Positions 33,177-41,877 of a stretch of DNA of 48,964 bases are shown piece after piece (positions within the stretch are counted from its first letter, which is position 1; each line of letters opens with the position of its first letter). The notes beneath the pieces are model-generated. The model made no database searches, was not told where the DNA came from, and saw only the letters and a list, made by a program, of their open reading frames with translations. Origin of the DNA: Pseudomonas congelans. GTDB taxonomy: Bacteria > Pseudomonadota > Gammaproteobacteria > Pseudomonadales > Pseudomonadaceae. The stretch spans positions 1 through 48,964 of the forward strand of contig NZ_FNJH01000012.1 of assembly GCF_900103225.1 (NCBI RefSeq), written 5' to 3'. The translations under genes were made by a program, and so were the position numbers.

Positions 33177-33289
33177 CAACGTTGTCGGCCATCAGGCCGG
33201 CACACGTCGGGGACGGGCATGAGCATGCCCACGGGCCGGATGCCTACTTGAAGCTGCCGTCATCCCTCTAAGGCTTAGGAGCATCGACA

Positions 33290-34258
33290 ATGAATATGAA
33301 AAAGGCCCTGTTGACCACTCTGGTATCCGCTGGCCTGCTCGCCAGCGCAGGCGCAAGTCAGGCTGCCGGCTGGTGCGAATCAGGCAAGCCGGTGAAATTC
33401 GCCGGTCTTAACTGGGAAAGCGCGATGCTGCTGACCGACATCCTGCAGGTGGTTCTGGACAAGGGTTACGGCTGCACCGTTGACGCCCTGCCCGGCAATT
33501 CCATCGCCATGGAAAACGCCTTGGGCACCAACGATATCCAGATCTTTGCCGAAGAATGGGTCGGTCGCAGCGAGGTCTGGAACAAGGCGGCCGCTGCCGG
33601 CAAGGTGGTCGGTGTCGGCGCACCGATCGTCGGCGCTGTGGAAGGCTGGTACGTGCCCCGCTACGTGATCGAAGGCGATCCCAAACGCAAGCTGGAAGCC
33701 AAGGCACCCAACCTGAAATCCATCAGCGATCTGGCCCAGTATTCAGCCGTGTTCAAGGATCAGGAAGAGCCTGGCAAGGGCCGTTTCTACAACTGCCCGG
33801 CCGGCTGGACCTGTGAGCTGGAAAACAGCGAAATGCTCAAGAGCTACGGCCTGGAAAGCAAATACACCAACTTCCGCCCGGGCACCGGCCCGGCGCTGGA
33901 TGCGGCGATTCTCTCCAGCTACAAACGTGGCGAGCCGATCCTGACCTACTATTGGTCACCCACGCCGCTCATGGGTCAGGTAGACCTGGTGCGTCTGGAA
34001 GAGAAAGCCGGGGTCAACAAGACGATCGATATCAAGGTCGGCGTGTCCAAAGTGTTCCACGATGAGGCCCCTGAACTGGTCGCCATCCTGGAAAAGGTCA
34101 ACCTGCCGATCGACCTGCTCAACCAGAACCTGGGGCGCATGGCCAAGGAACGCATCGAATCGCCGAAGCTGGCGAAGATTTTCCTGAAAGAGCACCCCGA
34201 AGTCTGGCACAAATGGGTCAGCGAAGACGCCGCGAAGAAGGTGGACGCTTCGTTGTAA
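33290..34258 (+). CDS. hutX: Histidine/betaine-type ABC substrate-binding protein
   Basis: A 322-residue periplasmic protein with signal peptide (cleavage after AGASQA). The mature form begins GWCESGKPVKFAGLNWESAMLLTDILQVVLDKGYGCTVDALPGNSIAMENAL and follows the ProX/OpuAC fold; Trp and Tyr residues (EGWYVPRY, YYWSPTP) can form the cation-binding aromatic box of this family. AGGAG lies 8 bases before the ATG. Together with the next two genes it forms a complete importer. Location in the hut operon points to histidine as in HutXWV of other bacteria; proline betaine or similar is the alternative. A short hairpin-rich gap (33180-33239) separates it from hutU. Confidence 0.88.
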   Translation: MNMKKALLTTLVSAGLLASAGASQAAGWCESGKPVKFAGLNWESAMLLTDILQVVLDKGYGCTVDALPGNSIAMENALGTNDIQIFAEEWVGRSEVWNKAAAAGKVVGVGAPIVGAVEGWYVPRYVIEGDPKRKLEAKAPNLKSISDLAQYSAVFKDQEEPGKGRFYNCPAGWTCELENSEMLKSYGLESKYTNFRPGTGPALDAAILSSYKRGEPILTYYWSPTPLMGQVDLVRLEEKAGVNKTIDIKVGVSKVFHDEAPELVAILEKVNLPIDLLNQNLGRMAKERIESPKLAKIFLKEHPEVWHKWVSEDAAKKVDASL

Positions 34259-34264
34259 ACGACC

Positions 34265-34294
34265 GGGCTGTCGGACTGAACGGTTCGACAGCCC
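34265..34294 (+). promoter_or_regulatory. Intercistronic stem-loop after the binding-protein gene
   Basis: GGGCTGTCG / CGACAGCCC pair as a perfect 9-bp stem with a 12-nt loop, without a T-run. Such stems commonly protect the abundant binding-protein message from 3' decay and lower permease expression. Confidence 0.6.
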
Positions 34295-34331
34295 TGTCGT
34301 TGACCCGACACACCTCATTTGAGAGCCGCTT

Positions 34332-35183
34332 ATGTTTCCTGAAAGCTTCACTTTCTCGATCGCCAACTGGGTCAACGATGGCGTCGACTCACTGGTCACG
34401 CAGTACGGCGATGTGTTCCGGCACATCTCCGACACCCTGCTATGGGCCATCGTCAATCTCGAAGGCCTGCTGCGCATGGCGCCGTGGTGGCTGATGCTGA
34501 TGATCGTCGGCGGTATTGCCTGGCACGCGACACGCAAGATCGTCACGACGCTGGTCATCGTCGGCCTGCTGTTTCTGGTCGGTGCGGTCGGGTTGTGGGA
34601 CAAGCTGATGCAGACCCTGGCGCTGATGCTGGTCGCAACGATCATTGCGGTGCTGATCGGCATTCCGCTGGGCATCCTCTCGGCACGCAGCAATCGTCTG
34701 CGCTCGGTGCTGATGCCGCTGCTCGACATCATGCAGACCATGCCCAGCTTCGTGTACCTGATCCCGGTGCTGATGCTGTTCGGTCTGGGCAAGGTTCCGG
34801 CGATCTTCGCCACGGTGATTTACGCCGCGCCGCCGCTGATTCGTCTGACCGATCTGGGCATCCGTCAGGTGGATGGTGAGGTGATGGAAGCCATCAACGC
34901 GTTCGGCGCCAACCGCTGGCAGCAACTGTTCGGCGTGCAACTGCCGCTGGCGATGCCGAGCATCATGGCCGGGATCAACCAGACCACCATGATGGCGCTG
35001 TCGATGGTGGTGATTGCCTCGATGATCGGCGCACGCGGGCTTGGCGAAGACGTACTGGTGGGCATTCAGACCCTCAACGTCGGACGCGGGCTGGAAGCGG
35101 GCCTGGCCATTGTCATTCTGGCGGTCGTCATCGACCGTATCACGCAGGCCTATGGCCGCCCACGGCATGAGGCGCACAAATGA
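34332..35183 (+). CDS. hutW: ABC transporter permease (ProW type)
   Basis: A 283-residue inner-membrane permease of the glycine betaine/histidine import family. Hydrophobic segments begin near residue 50; the ATPase-contact EAA loop is EAINAFGANRWQQLFGVQLPLAMPSIMAG near residue 195. The segment LDIMQTMPSFVYLIPVLMLFGLGKVPAI is typical of ProW. Its stop overlaps the ATPase start by 4 bases (ATGA). Confidence 0.9.
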   Translation: MFPESFTFSIANWVNDGVDSLVTQYGDVFRHISDTLLWAIVNLEGLLRMAPWWLMLMIVGGIAWHATRKIVTTLVIVGLLFLVGAVGLWDKLMQTLALMLVATIIAVLIGIPLGILSARSNRLRSVLMPLLDIMQTMPSFVYLIPVLMLFGLGKVPAIFATVIYAAPPLIRLTDLGIRQVDGEVMEAINAFGANRWQQLFGVQLPLAMPSIMAGINQTTMMALSMVVIASMIGARGLGEDVLVGIQTLNVGRGLEAGLAIVILAVVIDRITQAYGRPRHEAHK

Positions 35184-36010
35184 GCAGCGTGGAACCGAAC
35201 AAAATCGTCGTCAAAAACGTATTCAAGATCTTCGGCAACCGCTCGAAGGAAGCACTGCAGCTGATCAGGCAAAACCAGAGCAAGGATCAGGTGCTGGCCC
35301 AGACCGGCTGCGTGGTCGGGGTCAACGACTTGTCGCTGTCGATCGGCAGCGGCGAAATCTTCGTCATCATGGGTCTGTCCGGCTCGGGAAAATCGACGCT
35401 GGTGCGTCACTTCAACCGGCTGATCGACCCCACCAGCGGCGAGATCCTGGTCGATGGCGAAGACATCCTGCGTTATGACATGGAAGCCTTGCGCCAATTC
35501 CGCCGGCACAAGATCAGCATGGTATTCCAGAGTTTCGGCCTGCTGCCGCACAAGACCGTGCTCGCCAACGTGGCCTACGGCCTGACCGTGCGTGGCGAGA
35601 GCAAGGCGCTGTGTCAGGAACGCGCGCAGCACTGGATCACCACCGTAGGCCTCAAGGGCTACGAAAACAAATACCCGCACCAGCTTTCCGGCGGCATGCG
35701 TCAGCGTGTAGGTCTGGCCCGCGCACTGGCGGCCGACACCGACATCATTCTCATGGACGAAGCATTCAGCGCCCTCGACCCGCTGATCCGCGCCGAGATG
35801 CAGGACCAGTTGCTGGAGCTGCAGGCCAGCCTGCACAAGACCATCGTGTTCATTACCCACGATCTGGACGAGGCCGTGCGCATCGGCAATCGCATCGCGA
35901 TCCTCAAGGACGGGCAATTGATTCAGGTCGGCACGCCGAAAGAAATCCTCCACTCGCCCGCCGACGATTACGTGGATCGTTTCGTTCAGCGCCGCGTAGC
36001 CACCCTTTAA
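35180..36010 (+). CDS. hutV: ABC transporter ATPase (ProV type, without CBS domains)
   Basis: A 276-residue ATPase with Walker A GLSGSGKST, Q-loop VFQSFGLLPHKT, signature LSGGMRQRVGLARAL, Walker B IILMDEAFSALDP and switch His in FITHDLDEA. The N-terminal KNVFKIFGNRSKEALQLIRQNQSKDQVLAQTG is typical of ProV. It ends soon after the nucleotide-binding domain (ILHSPADDYVDRFVQ) and lacks the tandem CBS domains that sense osmolarity in ProV/OpuA. This fits a nutritional, non-osmotic uptake role in the hut operon. Confidence 0.92.
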   Translation: MSSVEPNKIVVKNVFKIFGNRSKEALQLIRQNQSKDQVLAQTGCVVGVNDLSLSIGSGEIFVIMGLSGSGKSTLVRHFNRLIDPTSGEILVDGEDILRYDMEALRQFRRHKISMVFQSFGLLPHKTVLANVAYGLTVRGESKALCQERAQHWITTVGLKGYENKYPHQLSGGMRQRVGLARALAADTDIILMDEAFSALDPLIRAEMQDQLLELQASLHKTIVFITHDLDEAVRIGNRIAILKDGQLIQVGTPKEILHSPADDYVDRFVQRRVATL

Positions 36011-36022
36011 GGACCGTTGCAG

Positions 36023-37564
36023 ATGTCGCGAGCAGAACAGATCGTCATCGGTGAAGCACCTGCGGGCTGGCAGGACGTGGTCGCCGTGGCCCGACATGGC
36101 GCAAGCCTGGCCCTGTCGGACGCCGCCTGGGCACGGATCGACAACGCTCAAGCCATCGTGCAGCGCATCGTCGTCAGCGGCGAGCGCGCCTATGGCGTGA
36201 ACACCGGGCTCGGCGCGCTGTGCAATGTGTCACTGCAAGGCGAGCAGCTCAGTCGCCTGTCGCGCAATACCCTGCTCAGCCATGCCTGCGGCGTCGGTGC
36301 GCCACTGGCCGACGAGCAGACCCGGGCAATCATCTGTGCCGCGATTCTCAACTACAGCCAGGGCAAGTCGGGCATTCACCGGCAAGTGGTCGAAGCGCTG
36401 CTGGCCCTGCTCAACCGGGGCATCACACCGCAAGTACCGGCGCAGGGCTCGGTGGGTTACCTGACGCACATGGCGCACGTCGGTATTGCGTTGCTGGGTA
36501 TCGGCCAGGTCAGCTATCGCGGGCAGATCGTCCCGGCTGAGCAGGCCTTGAACGAAGAAGGTCTGGTTCCGGTAGTCCTCGGTGCCAAGGACGGTTTGTG
36601 TCTGGTCAACGGTACACCGTGCATGACCGGCCTGAGCTGTCTGGCCATTGCCGATGCCGAGCGCCTGAGCCAATGGGCCGACGTGATCGGCGCGATGAGC
36701 TTCGAAGCCCTGCGCGGCCAACTGGACGCGTTCGATGCAAGCATTCTCGCCCTCAAGCCACATCCGGGCATGCAGCAGGTGGGCAAGAACCTGCGCATGT
36801 TGTTGGCGGGCAGCGACGTGCTCGCCAGCAGCGAAGGCATTCGTACCCAGGATGCGCTGAGTATTCGCTCGATTCCCCAGGTGCATGGCGCCACCCGCGA
36901 CCAACTGGCTCACGCCACTCGCCAGGTCGAGATCGAACTCAATTCAGTCACCGATAATCCGCTGCTGCTCGGTACGCCCGAGGCTTTCCGAGTGGTGTCC
37001 CAAGCCAATCCACACGGCCAGTCGGTGGCCATGGCGGCAGACCTGCTGTGCATGGCGATGGCCGAGCTGGGCTCGATTGCCGAACGACGCCTGGATCGCC
37101 TGATCAACCCGATGGTCAGCGGCCTGCCGGCGTTTCTGGTCACCCAGCCGGGCGTCAACTCGGGAATGATGATCGTCCAGTACGTCGCCGCTTCGCTGTG
37201 CGCGGAAAACCGCCAGATGGCGCAACCGGCCGTGGTCGACAATTACGTGACCTCCGGTCTGCAGGAAGATCACCTGAGCCTGGGCACCAGCGCTGCGCTC
37301 AAGCTGCACAAGGTGCTGGGCAATACCACGCAGATTCTGGCCATCGAGTATTTGCTTGCGGCCCAGGCATTCGAATTTCTCAAGACACAGGGTTTTGGCG
37401 TGGGCACCGGTGCCGCGTGGCGACTGCTGCGTGAGCGCATTCCGGCCTATGACGAAGATCGCTGGCTGGCCCCGGACATCGCCAGCAGCGCGGCCCTGAT
37501 CAAAGACGAAACGTCGCTGGAAAGGGTTTTCCAGCACTGCCGTGACAACTCGGCAGACTTATAA
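36023..37564 (+). CDS. Histidase-like protein lacking the MIO-forming Ala-Ser-Gly triad
   Basis: A 513-residue member of the aromatic amino acid lyase/histidase superfamily, starting at the ATG with AAGGA upstream. Most landmarks of the fold stay: the mobile-loop Tyr in AYGVNTGLG, LVNGTP, RxIPQVHGA with Arg in LSIRSIPQ, SVTDNPLL and QEDHLSLG. The cofactor loop, however, reads GSVGYLTHMAH where the neighbouring hutH reads GSVGASGDLAPLAHM. The alignment closes if just ASG is removed (after Gly145; DNA near 36457). Without that triad the methylidene-imidazolone cofactor cannot form, so ordinary ammonia-lyase activity is not expected. A regulatory, binding or different catalytic role is possible. 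Confidence 0.88.
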   Translation: MSRAEQIVIGEAPAGWQDVVAVARHGASLALSDAAWARIDNAQAIVQRIVVSGERAYGVNTGLGALCNVSLQGEQLSRLSRNTLLSHACGVGAPLADEQTRAIICAAILNYSQGKSGIHRQVVEALLALLNRGITPQVPAQGSVGYLTHMAHVGIALLGIGQVSYRGQIVPAEQALNEEGLVPVVLGAKDGLCLVNGTPCMTGLSCLAIADAERLSQWADVIGAMSFEALRGQLDAFDASILALKPHPGMQQVGKNLRMLLAGSDVLASSEGIRTQDALSIRSIPQVHGATRDQLAHATRQVEIELNSVTDNPLLLGTPEAFRVVSQANPHGQSVAMAADLLCMAMAELGSIAERRLDRLINPMVSGLPAFLVTQPGVNSGMMIVQYVAASLCAENRQMAQPAVVDNYVTSGLQEDHLSLGTSAALKLHKVLGNTTQILAIEYLLAAQAFEFLKTQGFGVGTGAAWRLLRERIPAYDEDRWLAPDIASSAALIKDETSLERVFQHCRDNSADL

Positions 37565-37618
37565 AAACAGTGCACGGCCACAAGCCGTCGCTGACATCCA
37601 TCAAGGAGTAGCAGCATC

Positions 37619-39166
37619 GTGACCACCTTATCTGCCAAGACGCTGAACCTGATCCCCGGCCAACTGACCCTGGCGCAACTGCGCGGCATTTATCTGCAAC
37701 CGGTCAGCCTGACGCTGGACAGCAGCGCAGACCGTCAGATCGACGACAGCGTCGCCTGTGTCGAACGCATTCTGGCCGAGAACCGCACCGCCTACGGCAT
37801 CAACACCGGCTTCGGCCTGCTCGCTTCGACGCGGATTGCCAGCGAAGACCTGGAAAACCTGCAGCGTTCGCTGGTGCTGTCGCATGCGGCCGGTGTCGGT
37901 CAGCCGATCAGTGATGATCTGGTGCGTCTGATCATGGTGCTCAAGGTCAACAGTCTGAGCCGTGGCTTCTCGGGCATTCGGCGAGTGGTCATCGACGCCC
38001 TGATTGCGCTGATCAACGCTGAGGTCTACCCGCATATTCCGCTCAAGGGCTCGGTCGGCGCTTCCGGCGACCTGGCGCCGCTGGCGCACATGTCGCTGGT
38101 GCTGCTGGGCGAAGGCAAGGCGCGCTACAAGGGCGAATGGCTCAACGGCGTCGATGCGCTGGCGGCTGCGGGGCTGCAACCGCTGACCCTGGCGGCCAAG
38201 GAAGGGCTGGCACTGCTCAACGGCACGCAAGTGTCTACCGCGTACGCATTGCGCGGCCTGTTCGAGGGCGAAGACCTGTTCGCCGCGGCCCTGACCTGCG
38301 GCTCGCTGACGGTTGAGGCGGTACTCGGCTCGCGCTCGCCCTTCGACGCGCGCATTCATGCTGCACGCGGTCAGCGCGGGCAAATCGACGCCGCAGCCTG
38401 CTACCGTGACCTGCTGGGCGAAAGCAGCGGCGTGTCCGAGTCGCACCGCAACTGCGACAAGGTTCAGGACCCCTACTCGTTGCGCTGCCAGCCACAGGTC
38501 ATGGGCGCATGCCTGACCCAGTTGCGCCAGGCCGCCGAGGTGCTGGAAATCGAAGCCAACGCGGTGTCCGACAACCCGCTGGTGTTCGCCGCCGAGAACG
38601 ACGTCATATCCGGTGGCAATTTTCACGCCGAGCCGGTCGCCATGGCAGCGGACAACCTCGCGCTGGCCATCGCCGAGATCGGCTCGCTCAGCGAACGGCG
38701 CATTTCGCTGATGATGGACAAGCACATGTCGCAGTTGCCGCCCTTCCTGGTGGCCAACGGCGGCGTCAATTCCGGGTTCATGATCGCGCAGGTGACTGCC
38801 GCCGCACTGGCCAGTGAAAACAAGGCATTGGCCCATCCGCACAGTGTCGACAGCCTGCCGACGTCGGCCAATCAGGAAGACCATGTGTCGATGGCCCCGG
38901 CCGCCGGCAAGCGCTTATGGGAAATGGCAGAAAACGTTCGCGGGATTCTTGCCGTAGAATGGTTGGCTGCCTGCCAGGGTCTGGACTTGCGTGAGGGTCT
39001 GAAAACCTCTCCGAAGCTGGAGCAAGCCCGCAGCCTGTTGCGCAGCAAGGTCCCGTTCTATGAAAAGGACCGCTTTTTTGCACCGGACATCGAAGCTGCC
39101 AGTCAGCTGTTGTCCTCCACTTGCCTGAACCCGCTGGTTCCTGCACGTCTGCTACCCAGTCTGTGA
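37619..39166 (+). CDS. hutH: Histidine ammonia-lyase
   Basis: A 515-residue enzyme that removes ammonia from histidine to give urocanate. The MIO triad is intact (KGSVGASGDLAPLAHMSLV near residue 145), with the mobile-loop Tyr in TAYGINTGFG, CDKVQDPYSLRCQPQVMGA and the Glu in NQEDHVSMAPAAGKRLWEM. It is close to the P. putida enzyme along its length. The start is a GTG with AAGGAG ten bases upstream. It follows the MIO-less paralogue after 54 bases and is the member that must carry the catalytic step. Confidence 0.97.
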   Translation: MTTLSAKTLNLIPGQLTLAQLRGIYLQPVSLTLDSSADRQIDDSVACVERILAENRTAYGINTGFGLLASTRIASEDLENLQRSLVLSHAAGVGQPISDDLVRLIMVLKVNSLSRGFSGIRRVVIDALIALINAEVYPHIPLKGSVGASGDLAPLAHMSLVLLGEGKARYKGEWLNGVDALAAAGLQPLTLAAKEGLALLNGTQVSTAYALRGLFEGEDLFAAALTCGSLTVEAVLGSRSPFDARIHAARGQRGQIDAAACYRDLLGESSGVSESHRNCDKVQDPYSLRCQPQVMGACLTQLRQAAEVLEIEANAVSDNPLVFAAENDVISGGNFHAEPVAMAADNLALAIAEIGSLSERRISLMMDKHMSQLPPFLVANGGVNSGFMIAQVTAAALASENKALAHPHSVDSLPTSANQEDHVSMAPAAGKRLWEMAENVRGILAVEWLAACQGLDLREGLKTSPKLEQARSLLRSKVPFYEKDRFFAPDIEAASQLLSSTCLNPLVPARLLPSL

Positions 39167-39172
39167 TGCACC

Positions 39173-39192
39173 GCGAGCCTGGCAGGGCTCGC
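39173..39192 (+). promoter_or_regulatory. Stem-loop between hutH and the permease gene
   Basis: GCGAGCC / GGCTCGC form a 7-bp GC-rich stem 7 bases after the hutH stop, followed by TTTGG only. A weak terminator or an mRNA-stabilising stem is possible. Confidence 0.4.
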
Positions 39193-39268
39193 TTTGGTCA
39201 TTGCTGCGGGAAGCCGGATGCAGGCGTTCTCGCAGCTATTGCCATACCTGTAATGAAATGGACCTGAA

Positions 39269-40645
39269 ATGACGTCACAAGATGGTTTGAAACGCGGGTT
39301 ATCCGCCCGCCACATCCGCTTCATGGCCCTGGGCTCTGCCATCGGCACAGGGTTGTTCTACGGCTCGGCCTCGGCGATTCAACAGGCCGGTCCCGCCGTA
39401 CTGCTGGCGTACCTGATCGGCGGCGCGGCGGTGTACATGGTGATGCGCGCACTTGGCGAGATGGCCGTTCACGACCCGGTGTCCGGTTCGTTCAGCCATT
39501 ACGCCACGCGTTACATGGGCCCGCTGGCCGGCTTCGTGCTCGGCTGGACCTACGCGTTCGAGATGATCATCGTCTGCCTGGCCGACGTGACTGCATTCGG
39601 CATCTACATGGGCTTCTGGTTTCCGGAAGTGCCACGCTGGATCTGGGTGCTGGGCATCGTCTTTCTGATCGGCGCGCTCAACCTGTGCAATGTGAAAGTC
39701 TTTGGTGAAACCGAGTTCTGGCTGTCGATCCTCAAGGTCAGCGCCATCGTGGCGATGATCGTCGCAGGCTTTGGCATCATGATCTTTGGTATCGGCAGCG
39801 CGACCAGCGGCACCGAAATCGGCATCAGCAACCTGTGGGCGCATGGCGGCTTCATGCCCAACGGCGTCACCGGCCTGATCGCCTCGTTCGCGGTAGTGAT
39901 GTTTGCCTTCGGCGGCATCGAAATCATCGGCATTACCGCAGGCGAAGCGAAGGACCCGCAACGCAGCCTGCCGCAGGCGATCAATGCCGTACCGCTGCGC
40001 ATTCTGCTGTTCTACGTGCTGACACTGTTTGTGCTGATGTGCATTTACCCCTGGCCGCAGATCGGCACACAGGGCAGCCCGTTCGTGCAGATTTTCGACA
40101 ACCTGGGTATCGCTTCGGCGGCGACCATCCTCAACATCGTGGTGATCTCGGCGGCGGTGTCGGCGATCAACAGCGACATCTTCGGCGCAGGCCGCATGAT
40201 GTATGGCCTGGCCCGTGAAGGTCAGGCGCCCGCCAGTTTTGCCCGCGTGTCACGCCATGGCGTGCCGTGGATGACCGTGCTGGTCATGGGCATCGCGCTG
40301 CTGGGCGGCGTGCTGCTCAACTACCTGATCCCCAAGGATGTGTTTCTGCTGATCGCTTCGCTGGCCACCTTCGCCACCGTGTGGGTCTGGCTGATGATTC
40401 TGCTGACGCAGGTCGCCATGCGCCGCTCGATGAACCGCGAGGAAGCGGCACAGCTGAAATTCGCCGTGCCGTTCTGGCCTTACGGGCCTGCGGCCGCCAT
40501 CGCCTTCATGCTGTTCATCTTCGGCGTGCTGGGCTACTTCCCGGACAACCGTGCAGCCTTGATCGTCGGCGCAATCTGGATCGTGCTGCTGCTCATCGCC
40601 TACGGTGTGTGGGTCAAGCCAAAGGCGCTCAACCACACTCACTGA
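39269..40645 (+). CDS. hutT: Amino acid permease, probably histidine (HutT)
   Basis: A 458-residue APC-superfamily (AAT group) transporter with 12 membrane segments. The first-segment motif LGSAIGTGLFYGSASAIQQAGPAVLLAYLIGGAAVYMVMRALGEMAV and the loop GEAKDPQRSLPQAINAVPLRILLFYV are characteristic. It is proton-coupled. Position between hutH and hutI makes histidine the likely substrate, giving the operon a second uptake route beside the ABC system. Urocanate is the alternative. Confidence 0.87.
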   Translation: MTSQDGLKRGLSARHIRFMALGSAIGTGLFYGSASAIQQAGPAVLLAYLIGGAAVYMVMRALGEMAVHDPVSGSFSHYATRYMGPLAGFVLGWTYAFEMIIVCLADVTAFGIYMGFWFPEVPRWIWVLGIVFLIGALNLCNVKVFGETEFWLSILKVSAIVAMIVAGFGIMIFGIGSATSGTEIGISNLWAHGGFMPNGVTGLIASFAVVMFAFGGIEIIGITAGEAKDPQRSLPQAINAVPLRILLFYVLTLFVLMCIYPWPQIGTQGSPFVQIFDNLGIASAATILNIVVISAAVSAINSDIFGAGRMMYGLAREGQAPASFARVSRHGVPWMTVLVMGIALLGGVLLNYLIPKDVFLLIASLATFATVWVWLMILLTQVAMRRSMNREEAAQLKFAVPFWPYGPAAAIAFMLFIFGVLGYFPDNRAALIVGAIWIVLLLIAYGVWVKPKALNHTH

Positions 40646-40660
40646 TCAACGAGGTCTGGA

Positions 40661-41866
40661 ATGAAAACGCTCTGGAAAAACTGTCACATCGCAAGCATGG
40701 CACACGGCAAATACTCGATCATCGAGGATGCCGCCATCGTGACCTCCGGAGCGCTCATCGAGTGGATCGGGCCTCAGGCCGAGCTGGCCGAGCCGGAACA
40801 TGACAACTGCATCGATCTGAACGGTGCCTGGGTCACGCCCGGCCTTATCGACTGTCACACCCATACCGTGTTCGGCGGCAACCGCAGCGGCGAGTTCGAA
40901 CAGCGTTTGCAGGGTGTGAGCTACGCCGAGATCGCCGCAGCGGGCGGTGGTATTGCCAGCACGGTGCGTGCGACTCGCGCCGCCAGTGAGGATGAGCTGT
41001 ACGCCAGTGCCGAGCGTCGCTTGCGGCACTTGCTCAAGGACGGCGTCACGACCGTCGAGATGAAGTCGGGCTACGGGCTGGACCTGGAAAACGAGCGCAA
41101 GATCCTGCGGGTGATTCGTCGCCTTGGCAACACCCAGCCAGTCACCGTGCGTGCCACCTGCCTGGCCGCCCATGCACTGCCACCGGAATACACCGATCGC
41201 GCCGACGATTACATCAACCATATCTGCAACGACATGCTCCCGGCGCTGGCAGCCGAAGGGCTGGTCGATGCGGTGGATGCTTTCTGTGAATACCTGGCGT
41301 TTTCGCCCGCGCAGGTCGAGCAGGTGTTCATCACCGCAGGGCAGTTGGCATTGCCGGTCAAACTGCATGCCGAGCAGCTGTCGTCATTGGGCGGATCGAG
41401 CCTGGCAGCGCGCTACAAGGCGCTGTCTGCGGATCATCTGGAATTCATGACCGAAGACGACGCCATCGCCATGGCGGCTGCCGGAACCGTCGCGGTGCTG
41501 CTGCCGGGCGCATTTTACTTCCTGCGTGAAACACAATTGCCGCCGATGGACGCGCTGCGCAAGCACGGCGTGCCGATTGCGATTTCCACCGACCTCAACC
41601 CTGGCACCTCGCCGGGCCTGTCATTGCGCCTGATGCTGAATATGGCCTGCACGCTGTTTCGCATGACGCCCGAAGAAGCACTGGCGGGGGTAACGTTCAA
41701 TGCCGCCAGGGCACTGGGCATGAGCGCGACCCACGGCTCGCTGGAGGCCGGCAAGGTCGCGGATTTCGTCGCCTGGAACATCGAACGACCGGCTGATCTG
41801 GCGTACTGGCTGGGCGGCGATCTGGACAAACGTATCGTGCGCCACGGCGTCGAATCATCGATCTGA
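40661..41866 (+). CDS. hutI: Imidazolonepropionase
   Basis: A 401-residue metal-dependent amidohydrolase, third step of histidine breakdown: imidazolone propionate to formiminoglutamate. Metal ligands are seen in DCHTHTVFGG (HxH), the His in AAHALP, the His in KLHAEQLS and the Asp in STDLNPGTSP; MKSGYGLD and FGGNRSGEF bind substrate. It starts 15 bases after the permease stop with GAGG upstream. Confidence 0.97.
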   Translation: MKTLWKNCHIASMAHGKYSIIEDAAIVTSGALIEWIGPQAELAEPEHDNCIDLNGAWVTPGLIDCHTHTVFGGNRSGEFEQRLQGVSYAEIAAAGGGIASTVRATRAASEDELYASAERRLRHLLKDGVTTVEMKSGYGLDLENERKILRVIRRLGNTQPVTVRATCLAAHALPPEYTDRADDYINHICNDMLPALAAEGLVDAVDAFCEYLAFSPAQVEQVFITAGQLALPVKLHAEQLSSLGGSSLAARYKALSADHLEFMTEDDAIAMAAAGTVAVLLPGAFYFLRETQLPPMDALRKHGVPIAISTDLNPGTSPGLSLRLMLNMACTLFRMTPEEALAGVTFNAARALGMSATHGSLEAGKVADFVAWNIERPADLAYWLGGDLDKRIVRHGVESSI

Positions 41867-41877
41867 AGGAGAGCCCT

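Noticed and set aside
31593..33179. A 528-codon open frame opposite hutU
   Set aside because: Antisense shadow of an unmistakable urocanase gene.
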